Source of the DNA: Bacillota bacterium
Lineage (GTDB): Bacteria; Bacillota; Limnochordia; Darwinibacteriales; Darwinibacteriaceae
DNA length: 13,731 bases
Direction of reading: 5' to 3'
NCBI GenBank assembly: GCA_012799115.1
Contig: JAAZLY010000148.1
Location: 1-13,731 of the forward strand
The position numbers and the translations under genes were made by a program. Positions 7,167-13,731 of the stretch are shown here, piece after piece. The notes below the pieces were generated by a model that was not told the DNA's origin, ran no database searches, and was given only the letters and a program-made list of their open reading frames with translations. The stretch's first letter is position 1; every line of letters begins with the position of its first letter.

Positions 7167-7242
7167 ACCTCCATCCCCCCCAATCCGGATTAGTGGTGAA
7201 TTCTGCGCGACATCCGAATGTCCTTCTTTTTCCTGGACTGCT

Positions 7243-7818
7243 CTAGCCCAGCCACTTACGGAGGTTTGACCAGACCTGCTCCCGCCCCTGTTTGGTTTCG
7301 GCTGAAAAAAGTAGGGGTTCTGCACCGAGTCGTTCCCGGATCACCTTAGCATGCTGCCCTTGTTTGCCGCGACTGATCTTGTCCAGTTTTGTAGCAATCA
7401 AGAGATAAGGCATGTCCATTTCTCGCAACCAAGAGTTCATGGTTACATCATCTGATGTAGGCGAATGCCTTACATCGACCAGATGGAGAACGCCGAGCAA
7501 GTTCGGACGTTCTCTGAGGTAGCCTTCAATCATAGGACCCCATTTCTTTCGGACGGACTCAGGCACTTTCGCAAATCCATAACCAGGCAGGTCCACCAAA
7601 CAGAGTGTGTCCACTCTGTAAAAGTTGATGGTCTGTGTCCGTCCGGGTTGATTCGATGTTCGGGCAAATTTCTTGCGACCGACTAAGGTGTTGATCAATG
7701 AGGATTTCCCCACGTTCGAACGACCCACCAGAGCAATCTCTTTTAGATTATGATCCGGATACCCCTTCGCATCTACTGCACTGGTCAAAAACTCCGCATC
7801 TTGTAAATTAAGCTCCAT
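7243..7818 (-). CDS. ysxC: ribosome-biogenesis GTPase YsxC/YihA (EngB family)
   Basis: An essential GTPase in model bacteria, acting in assembly of the large ribosomal subunit. The 191-aa protein has G1 GRSNVGKS (residues 32-39), a threonine-rich switch I region (PGRTQTINF), G3 DLPGYG (76-81), G4 TKLD (143-146) and G5 SAE (172-174), all intact. The ATG at 7816-7818 comes one base after the lonA stop TAA (7820-7822). Its GGGAG site lies inside the end of lonA, so translation is probably coupled. The open frame reaches further upstream, but that part lies within lonA and lacks family sequence. The lonA-ysxC order matches Bacillus. In Bacillus hemA follows; here two cyclase genes do. Confidence 0.97.
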   Translation of the reverse strand: MELNLQDAEFLTSAVDAKGYPDHNLKEIALVGRSNVGKSSLINTLVGRKKFARTSNQPGRTQTINFYRVDTLCLVDLPGYGFAKVPESVRKKWGPMIEGYLRERPNLLGVLHLVDVRHSPTSDDVTMNSWLREMDMPYLLIATKLDKISRGKQGQHAKVIRERLGAEPLLFSAETKQGREQVWSNLRKWLG

Positions 7819-7819
7819 C

Positions 7820-10228
7820 TTACTGGTCTCCCATCCAAGATTCGTCACCAACAACTGGAGGCTCAGAAACCATAAAAGGCAACGGTTGCTCAACAATCGC
7901 CTCTGGATAAAGGGCGTGGGCTAGCACCTCATCCATGTGTTCAACGAAGCTTATGCGCAGTTTCCCTAAGACACTAGCGGGTATCTCCTCTAGATCCTTT
8001 GTATTCTCTACTGGCAACAGGACATGGGTTATGCCTGCCCGATGAGCGGCCAAGAGTTTTTCTTTCACGCCACCTATAGGAAGTACTCTACCCCGCAGTG
8101 TGATCTCCCCTGTCATGGAAAGCTCATGCCGAACTGGGCGGTTTGTCAAAGCACTTGCCAAGGCGGTTGCAATCGTAATGCCTGCGGAAGGACCATCTTT
8201 GGGAATGGCCCCTTCAGGGATGTGCATGTGAATATCTTTGGACTCATGGAACTTTGGATCGATTCCCAGTTCGGTAGCCCGGGAGCGCAAGTAGCTCAAA
8301 GCAGCCTGTGCTGACTCTTGCATTACATCCCCAAGTTGCCCAGTCAGGGTCAGTTTGCCCTTACCATCCACCACAGTCACTTCAATGGTCAGGGTTTCAC
8401 CACCAACCTGCGTAAAGGCCAGGCCTGTGGCTACACCAACCTTATCTTCCGCATTAATGGAACTGATTTGATAGCGGGGAACGCCAAGGTACTTATGCAA
8501 ATTGCTGACATTCACTCTAGAACCCGTCGTCTGCCCTTTGACAATTTCGGTAGCACGCTTGCGACAAACGGTTCCCAAACGCCGTTCAAGCGTACGCACA
8601 CCGGCTTCTTTGGTGTATTCCCTAATGATCTTGTAGAGAGTATTGTCAGAGATCTGCAGTTGATCCTCTCTTAGACCATTATTCTCAAGTTGCTTTGGCC
8701 ATAGGTGGCGCTTAGCGATTTCGAACTTCTCGTACTCTGTGTAACCAGGAATCTGGATGACTTCCATCCGGTCTCTAAGCGGCGGCGGAATAGAGTGAAG
8801 TGTGTTCGCCGTCGTGATGAAGAGCACTTCGGAAAGATCGAAGGGAACTTCAAGGTAATGATCGCCAAAACGATGATTTTGCTCGGGATCGAGAACTTCC
8901 AACAGAGCCGATGCTGGATCGCCCCGGAAGTCCGATGCAAGCTTATCGATTTCATCCAGTACAATGACGGGGTTAAGGCTCCCCACCGTCTTCATGGTCT
9001 GAATGATTCGTCCTGGCATAGAACCAATATAGGTACGGCGATGACCTCTGATTTCGGCCTCATCCCGCACTCCACCTAAGGATAGACGAGAGAAGTTGCG
9101 ATTCAGAGCTTTTCCAACCGATTGGGCCAGGGAGGTCTTCCCCACTCCAGGAGGGCCAACGAGGCACAAAATCGGTCCCTTCGACGACTTAGTGAGTTGC
9201 CGCACTGCCAGAAACTCAAGAATTCGCTCTTTCACTTTATCCAGGCCATAATGATCCTGATTAAGCAGTTCTTCCGCTAAATTCAAGTCTAGACGGTCCT
9301 TGGTTCTCTTCGACCAAGGTAGGGATAACATCCAGTCGATATAATTGCGAACTACGGTAGCCTCAGCGGCCATAGGGGCCATGCGTTCTAGACGGTGAAT
9401 TTCGTGAAGAACCTTGCTCTTGGCTTCCTTAGGGAGTTTGGCTTTCTCAAGCTTCGCCTTGAGCTCATCAATCTCAGATCCGCCCTTCTCATCCCTCTCC
9501 CCAAGCTCAACTTGGATCGCCTTCATTTGCTCTCTGAGATAGTATTCCCGCTGCGCCTTTTCCATCTGCTTGCGCACCCGTTGTTGAATACTCTTCTCGA
9601 GTCCAAGAATTTCCCCCTCACGGTAAAGCAAGCCTAGGATAGCTTCTAGGCGTTTGTCTACGGGAATGATCTCCAAAAGTCTCTGTTTTTCGTCGAATGC
9701 GACATTCAACTGGCTAGCAATTGTATCTGCAAAGCGATGTACGTCTTCGATGCTACTTACCGACATCAATACCTCTGCCGGAATCTTCTTACTGAGACGC
9801 ACATATTTCTCAAATTCCTCGCGAACGACTCGCATTAATGCCTCTCGTTCATAGTGATCCATATCTCCGTCTGTCTCAGGCACGGCTGTTACAAATGTTT
9901 CGTAGTAACCTTCAGCATCATCAATATGCTCTAGCCTTACTCTCGAAAACCCCTCCACTAAGATGCGGATTTGCCCTTCGGGGACTCGCAAGAGTTGCTT
10001 AATCTCGCACAGGGTCCCGATCGTATAAATATCTTCAGGCTGCGGATCTTCCACAGCCATTTGATGCTGTGCTGCTAAGACAATACGCCCATCCCCTAAC
10101 ATGCTCTGCTCGACTGCTTCGATCGAGCGCGACCGCCCTACTTCAAGCGGTGTCACCATATGGGGGAACACGAGCGTTCCACGGAGAGGTAGCAACGGAT
10201 AAGTTTTTGACATAGTTGGTTGTACCAT
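7820..10228 (-). CDS. lonA: ATP-dependent protease Lon (LonA)
   Basis: A cytoplasmic hexameric AAA+ protease that degrades misfolded and regulatory proteins. The full-length protein is 802 aa. It has an N-terminal substrate-recognition LON domain (about 8-200), a coiled-coil region (about 205-285) and the AAA+ module. Walker A is GPPGVGKT (358-365) and Walker B is VIVLDEID (421-428). The protease domain carries the catalytic dyad Ser681 in DGPSAG and Lys722 in GGVKEKLL. The ATG at 10226-10228 has GGGGGTG seven bases or less upstream, which can pair with the 16S tail through one G-U. A second ATG at codon 6 lies just inside. The gene follows lonB by 50 nt and has a candidate promoter of its own, and its stop is one base from ysxC. 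Nothing is missing. Confidence 0.98.
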   Translation of the reverse strand: MVQPTMSKTYPLLPLRGTLVFPHMVTPLEVGRSRSIEAVEQSMLGDGRIVLAAQHQMAVEDPQPEDIYTIGTLCEIKQLLRVPEGQIRILVEGFSRVRLEHIDDAEGYYETFVTAVPETDGDMDHYEREALMRVVREEFEKYVRLSKKIPAEVLMSVSSIEDVHRFADTIASQLNVAFDEKQRLLEIIPVDKRLEAILGLLYREGEILGLEKSIQQRVRKQMEKAQREYYLREQMKAIQVELGERDEKGGSEIDELKAKLEKAKLPKEAKSKVLHEIHRLERMAPMAAEATVVRNYIDWMLSLPWSKRTKDRLDLNLAEELLNQDHYGLDKVKERILEFLAVRQLTKSSKGPILCLVGPPGVGKTSLAQSVGKALNRNFSRLSLGGVRDEAEIRGHRRTYIGSMPGRIIQTMKTVGSLNPVIVLDEIDKLASDFRGDPASALLEVLDPEQNHRFGDHYLEVPFDLSEVLFITTANTLHSIPPPLRDRMEVIQIPGYTEYEKFEIAKRHLWPKQLENNGLREDQLQISDNTLYKIIREYTKEAGVRTLERRLGTVCRKRATEIVKGQTTGSRVNVSNLHKYLGVPRYQISSINAEDKVGVATGLAFTQVGGETLTIEVTVVDGKGKLTLTGQLGDVMQESAQAALSYLRSRATELGIDPKFHESKDIHMHIPEGAIPKDGPSAGITIATALASALTNRPVRHELSMTGEITLRGRVLPIGGVKEKLLAAHRAGITHVLLPVENTKDLEEIPASVLGKLRISFVEHMDEVLAHALYPEAIVEQPLPFMVSEPPVVGDESWMGDQ

Positions 10229-10257
10229 TTCTACACCCCCAGGTTAGATTTATATCC

Positions 10258-10266
10258 ATTGTATCA
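10258..10266 (-). promoter_or_regulatory. Candidate lonA promoter, extended -10
   Basis: On the minus strand TGATACAAT (10266 down to 10258) matches the extended -10 form TGnTATAAT with one mismatch. The -35 region 17 nt upstream is poor, as extended -10 promoters tolerate. Transcription would start near 10250, leaving a short leader that includes the GGGGGTG ribosome site at 10240-10234. A TATAAA at 10254-10249, with TTTCCA 17 nt upstream, is an alternative but would start almost on the ribosome site. Confidence 0.45.
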
Positions 10267-10274
10267 TAGTTTGG

Positions 10275-10296
10275 AAAATCAGGGAATTATCCCTGA
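10275..10296 (-). terminator. Possible weak terminator or attenuator at the end of lonB
   Basis: On the minus strand TCAGGGA-TAAT-TCCCTGA forms a 7-bp hairpin (10279-10296) followed by TTTTCC. The lonB stop TGA is the last three bases of the stem, so a terminating ribosome would disrupt it. It sits just before the candidate lonA promoter. Confidence 0.45.
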
Positions 10297-11982
10297 AGAG
10301 ATTTTAGGAGATGCTCCTAATAAGTCACTAGGCGTGCGTAAAGGCATGGGGGGTGCAACAGACTGCCCAGCACTGTGCAAAAGGACTTTGTCCAGCACAT
10401 CTCCTATGTTTTTGACCGGAACAACCTCAACTCCATCGAGGGACGCAAAGATTTCCTGCCAGTTGTCTGCAGGAATGAGAACTCTTTTCAGGCCTGCTTC
10501 CGTGGCGGCACGAACCTTCGGCACCACACCGCCTACAGCTTTAATCTGGCCATGAATTGTCACCTCACCTGTCATTGCCACCAAACTGGTAACCGGACGG
10601 TTTGTTATCGCAGAGGCTACAGCTGTAACCATGCTGACACCTGCTGAAGGTCCATCAACTGGGATTCCGCCGGGAAAGTTGATATGAATATCATAGTCCT
10701 GGGGACGCAAATTCAAGCAGGACTTTAGGACTGTCAGAACATTATCTACCGAACAGCGCGCCTGGGATCGCCTGCGCATCGTACGTCCTTGACGACCGAA
10801 CTCCTCTTCTTCCATAACCCCAGTCACCTGCGTCTGACCCTTATTTGGCTCCACCGAGATCGCCGTTGCTTCCACTTCAATGACAGTCCCGATGTTGGGG
10901 CCATACATAGCTAAGCCGTTAACCACTCCAACAGCTGGTTCTTGCCTCACTTGACTCTGAGGACGGGGAGTGTATTGGCCGCAATTGAGAACCCATTCAA
11001 TATCGGCTTTCTCAATGGTTTTCCGCCCTTCCCCTGTGACAACGCCTGCGGCAATCTGCACAATGTTCACCGCGTCCCTCCCGTTGCTGGCAAAACGCTT
11101 AATCTCAGCTAGAGCCTCGGCAGCCATGGGGAAGTTGATCTTGGTGGCAGCATTAGAGGCAATCACGCCGATTTCCTCCGCATTCAGGTTCCGAAAGAAC
11201 ACTTCTAAGCAGCGAGACCTCAAGGCCGGAGGGAGTTCGGAAGGTAATCTTGTCGTAGCTCCAATGAGCCTAAAGTCTGCCGGCAAACCATGTTCGAAGA
11301 TTTCGTGGATGTGGGCAGGAATATTCGTATCCTCTGAGGAGTAGTAGGCACTGTCTAAGAAAACTTTGCGATCTTCTAGTACCTTGAGTAATTTATTCAG
11401 TTGGGTCGGATGCAACTCTCCGATTTCGTCAATAAAGAGGACTCCACCATGGGCTTTGGTAACAGCCCCGGGCTTGGGTTGGGGAATACCTGCAACTCCT
11501 AGGGGACCTGCTCCTTGGTAAATGGGATCGTGCACCGATCCCATGAGTGGATCCGCAATTCCCCGCTCATCAAAGCGGGCTGTGGTGGCATCGATCTCTA
11601 CGAAGACTGCGTCCTTCTGAAAGGGCGATAAAGGGTTGGCCTTAGCCTCCTCCAGAACAACTCGGGCCGCTGCAGTCTTGCCTACCCCAGGTGGTCCATA
11701 GACGATCACATGCTGGGGGTTGGGTCCACAAAGAGCAGCCCTGAGGGCTTTGAGTCCATCATCCTGCCCGATGATTTCGTGAAAGTCACGGGGCCTTGTC
11801 AACTCCGAGAGTGGTTCCGTCAAGGAGATTGCCTTGAGGCGATTCAGTTTTTCCATTTCCTTACGCGACTCGCGATCAACAGCAGACTTCGTGCCCTGCT
11901 GTTGGCGCAGGAGATTCCAAAAATACAGACCAATGACAATAGCAAAAAACAGGTTAATCAACCCGAGAATTCCCATTATCAT
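10279..11982 (-). CDS. lonB: LonB-type ATP-dependent protease, membrane-anchored
   Basis: A Lon-family AAA+ protease that lacks the large N-terminal LON domain. In Bacillus the LonB counterpart is expressed in the forespore. Here ~567 aa begin with one membrane helix (about residues 3-25, GILGLINLFFAIVIGLYFW). The AAA+ module follows, with Walker A GPPGVGKT (96-103) and Walker B VLFIDEIG (181-188). The protease domain has Ser446 in DGPSAG and Lys489 in GGVVPK. A ~30-residue Pro/Ser-containing tail (about 536-567) extends past the protease fold. I chose ATG 11980-11982 because AGAGGAG ends 5 nt upstream; the GTG at 11986-11988 overlaps that site, and another ATG follows two codons later. It lies between the clpX terminator and lonA, the same order as in Bacillus. 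Confidence 0.95.
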   Translation of the reverse strand: MIMGILGLINLFFAIVIGLYFWNLLRQQQGTKSAVDRESRKEMEKLNRLKAISLTEPLSELTRPRDFHEIIGQDDGLKALRAALCGPNPQHVIVYGPPGVGKTAAARVVLEEAKANPLSPFQKDAVFVEIDATTARFDERGIADPLMGSVHDPIYQGAGPLGVAGIPQPKPGAVTKAHGGVLFIDEIGELHPTQLNKLLKVLEDRKVFLDSAYYSSEDTNIPAHIHEIFEHGLPADFRLIGATTRLPSELPPALRSRCLEVFFRNLNAEEIGVIASNAATKINFPMAAEALAEIKRFASNGRDAVNIVQIAAGVVTGEGRKTIEKADIEWVLNCGQYTPRPQSQVRQEPAVGVVNGLAMYGPNIGTVIEVEATAISVEPNKGQTQVTGVMEEEEFGRQGRTMRRRSQARCSVDNVLTVLKSCLNLRPQDYDIHINFPGGIPVDGPSAGVSMVTAVASAITNRPVTSLVAMTGEVTIHGQIKAVGGVVPKVRAATEAGLKRVLIPADNWQEIFASLDGVEVVPVKNIGDVLDKVLLHSAGQSVAPPMPLRTPSDLLGASPKISSGIIP

Positions 11983-12009
11983 TATCACTCCTCTCCGAGA
12001 CTTCCAACC

Positions 12010-12039
12010 TATTATGCCCGGAGGATAGAAAAAGGATAA
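12010..12039 (-). promoter_or_regulatory. Candidate lonB promoter, possibly forespore sigma (SigF/SigG-like)
   Basis: On the minus strand GGGCATAATA (12019 down to 12010) resembles the SigF -10 (GGnrAnAnTw, one mismatch). Its CATAATA matches the SigG -10 form CATnnTA. The -35 position 15 nt upstream holds TTATC (12039-12035), only a partial match to GYWTA. CATAAT is also 5 of 6 for the vegetative -10, but with a poor -35. The call rests partly on lonB being SigF-dependent in Bacillus. Confidence 0.35.
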
Positions 12040-12063
12040 GTCGAAGGTCTCGACTTATCCTTT
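12026..12063 (-). terminator. Strong terminator after clpX
   Basis: A perfect 14-bp stem: AAAGGATAAGTCGA (minus strand 12063-12050) pairs with TCGACTTATCCTTT (12044-12031), with a 5-nt loop. The minus-strand T-run TTTTTC runs off the 3' side. It ends the clpP-clpX transcript 24 nt after the clpX stop and separates it from lonB. Confidence 0.92.
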
Positions 12064-12086
12064 GTAACTTTTCCTATGAACGACAG

Positions 12087-13349
12087 TTATGCGCTCTCTT
12101 CCTTACCTTTTCCCTTGGATTTACTGCGTACAATCAAGGGTTGTTCGGCCTTTTCAACGGAGGCTTTCGTGATCACGCACTTGGAGACATGTTCTTCTGA
12201 GGGAACATTATACATCACATCAAGCATGATTCCCTCCACAACGCTCCGCAATCCCCGGGCGCCGGTTTTCTGTTCCAACGCTTTGGATGCAATCAGGCGG
12301 AGTGCTTCAGGTTCAAACTCCAGTACTACTCCATCCATGTGCAACAGCTTCTGGAACTGCTTGACAAGAGCATTCTTGGGTTCTGTGAGAATCTGTACCA
12401 AGGCCTCTTCATCTAGAGCATCCAGGGTGCAGACAACTGGTACGCGTCCGATAAACTCCGGAATCAAACCATAACGCAGTAAGTCTTCAGGCATCGCCTG
12501 GCGAAGGATATCACCGATCTTCTTTTCCTCACGGGTCATGATTTCAGCGCCAAAGCCAATCGTCTTGTGGCCGATTCTCCGTTCAATGATCTTCTCTAGA
12601 CCATCAAAGGCACCACCACAGATGAACAAGATGTTCGTGGTATCAATCTGGATGAACTCTTGGTGTGGGTGTTTACGCCCTCCTTGAGGGGGAACACTCG
12701 CCACAGTTCCTTCCAGAATCTTCAGGAGTGCCTGCTGGACTCCTTCACCTGACACATCTCTGGTGATGGATGGATTTTCAGACTTACGGGCAATCTTGTC
12801 GATCTCGTCGACATAGATGATACCCATCTCAGCCCGTTCCACGTCATAGTCGGCTGCCTGAATCAACTTCAGGAGAATGTTCTCCACGTCTTCTCCAACA
12901 TATCCAGCCTCAGTGAGACTGGTAGCATCAGCTATAGCAAAGGGTACATTGAGAATTCGCGCCAAAGTCTGGGCCAAAAACGTCTTACCGCTTCCTGTGG
13001 GGCCAAGCATAAGAATATTACTTTTCTGTAGCTCAACATCATCAGACTTTTCGTTGCTATTGATACGTTTGTAATGGTTGTAGACAGCCACCGCTAACGC
13101 TTTCTTGGCTTCGTCCTGACCAATTACGTATTCATCCAGAGCTTCCCTGATTTCCTTTGGCTTGGGAACGCTATCGAGTTCAATATCGTGTTCTTCGGTA
13201 AACTCTTCTTCGATGATCTCGTTACAGAGTTCGATACATTCATCACAAATGTATACACCGGGTCCGGCGATGAGCTTCTTTACCTGCTCCTGCATCTTCC
13301 CGCAAAAAGAACACTTCAATTGCCCTTTTTCATCGCCAAATTTGAACAT
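12087..13349 (-). CDS. clpX: ClpX, ATPase and unfoldase subunit of ClpXP
   Basis: A hexameric AAA+ unfoldase that feeds substrates to ClpP. The 420-aa protein is complete. The N-terminal zinc-binding domain has Cys13, Cys16, Cys35 and Cys38. Walker A is GPTGSGKT (116-123), pore loop GYVGE (149-153), Walker B IIYVDEID (177-184), the RKH pore loop (225-227) and the sensor-2 block GARGLRS (363-369). The IGF tripeptide (264-266) that docks on ClpP is present, so it should form ClpXP. The tail is lysine/glycine-rich (KSKGKGKEES). The ATG at 13347-13349 has GGGGTGA upstream at good spacing. It lies 28 nt after clpP and is followed by a strong terminator, so clpP-clpX is one operon. Confidence 0.99.
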   Translation of the reverse strand: MFKFGDEKGQLKCSFCGKMQEQVKKLIAGPGVYICDECIELCNEIIEEEFTEEHDIELDSVPKPKEIREALDEYVIGQDEAKKALAVAVYNHYKRINSNEKSDDVELQKSNILMLGPTGSGKTFLAQTLARILNVPFAIADATSLTEAGYVGEDVENILLKLIQAADYDVERAEMGIIYVDEIDKIARKSENPSITRDVSGEGVQQALLKILEGTVASVPPQGGRKHPHQEFIQIDTTNILFICGGAFDGLEKIIERRIGHKTIGFGAEIMTREEKKIGDILRQAMPEDLLRYGLIPEFIGRVPVVCTLDALDEEALVQILTEPKNALVKQFQKLLHMDGVVLEFEPEALRLIASKALEQKTGARGLRSVVEGIMLDVMYNVPSEEHVSKCVITKASVEKAEQPLIVRSKSKGKGKEESA

Positions 13350-13377
13350 CTAATCACCCCACTTCACTGGTCACTTA

Positions 13378-13731
13378 CTATTGACCACCTTCTGTGCCCT
13401 CCGCTTGCTTCTTGGTGAGCACTCCATCAATCAACCCATACTCCACAGCAGCTTCAGATGACATGTAATAATCCCGATCTGTATCCTGCTCAATTCTCTC
13501 TAAGGGCTGACCGGTATGCTTCTGCAAGATTCGATTAGCCTGGTTCTTCAGGAACAAGATTTCTTTAGCCTGGATTTCAATTTGGCTTGCTTGCCCCTGG
13601 GCTCCTCCAAGCGGCTGGTGAATCATGATACGAGAGTTGGGAAGTGCAAATCGCTTCCCCTTGGTACCAGCTGCCAGCAAAAACGCTCCCATGCTCGCCG
13701 CAATGCCCGTGCACAACGTGGACACGTCGGG
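13378..13731 (-). CDS. clpP: ClpP protease subunit (5' part outside the window)
   Basis: The proteolytic subunit of ClpXP. The last 117 codons are present; the N-terminal ~80 residues lie beyond the window edge. The catalytic triad is intact: Ser in GIAASMGAF, His in RIMIHQPLGG and Asp in the DTDRDYYMS block. The handle region (QASQIEIQAKEILFLKNQ) and the C-terminal EYGLIDGVL are typical. It stops at TAG (13378-13380), 28 nt before clpX, and is co-transcribed with it. Confidence 0.98.
   Translation of the reverse strand, partial: PDVSTLCTGIAASMGAFLLAAGTKGKRFALPNSRIMIHQPLGGAQGQASQIEIQAKEILFLKNQANRILQKHTGQPLERIEQDTDRDYYMSSEAAVEYGLIDGVLTKKQAEGTEGGQ

Noticed and set aside
7167..7325. Upstream extension of the first cyclase into ysxC.
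   Set aside because: The extra residues overlap the ysxC coding end, have no counterpart in the paralog and no ribosome site.
7819..7896. Upstream extension of ysxC by 26 codons.
   Set aside because: That part lies inside lonA in another frame. The ATG at 7818 starts where the family starts.
1..13731. Mobile elements, CRISPR arrays, tRNA or rRNA genes, phage or defence genes.
   Set aside because: I saw no repeat arrays, terminal inverted repeats, transposase motifs or tRNA folds. The genes are mainly chromosomal housekeeping and signalling genes of uniform style.

Overview
The window looks like chromosomal DNA of a spore-forming Firmicute (clostridial or deeper-branching; I cannot name a genus). 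The reasons are a T-box leader before thrS, strong purine-rich Shine-Dalgarno sites with GTG starts, a LonB-type protease, and the gene order clpP-clpX-lonB-lonA-ysxC known from Bacillus and relatives. Composition is even, and I see no insertion sequence, phage gene, CRISPR array, tRNA or rRNA.

Layout. Positions 1-275 (+) hold most of a T-box leader with a threonine specifier codon and a terminator. It is followed by thrS (299-2035, +), which encodes a threonyl-tRNA synthetase without the usual N-terminal TGS domain. A hairpin at 2041-2077 separates it from everything else, which is on the minus strand. Read in transcription order from the right edge: clpP (5' end missing), clpX, a strong terminator, lonB, lonA, ysxC, two tandem paralogous membrane diguanylate cyclases, a glutaminase, a membrane-anchored JAMM/MPN protein, an in-frame LysM segment cut off from it by a TAA codon, and an unrecognised 150-aa protein.

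How the genes fit together. The right half is a protein quality-control block: ClpXP, LonB and Lon, with the ribosome-assembly GTPase YsxC translationally coupled to lonA. In Bacillus the hem genes follow ysxC. Here the next genes make cyclic-di-GMP (two GGDEF proteins with intact catalytic and inhibitory-site motifs), followed by glutamine deamidation and the JAMM/LysM protein. Short gaps from lonA to the JAMM gene allow read-through co-transcription, with possible weak attenuators after lonB and after the second cyclase gene.

Most of the window is ordinary. The points most worth a second look are the JAMM-membrane-LysM reading frame interrupted by a single in-frame stop, the TGS-less ThrRS under a T-box whose variable base predicts a U73 tRNA, and the tandem cyclase pair behind lonA-ysxC.
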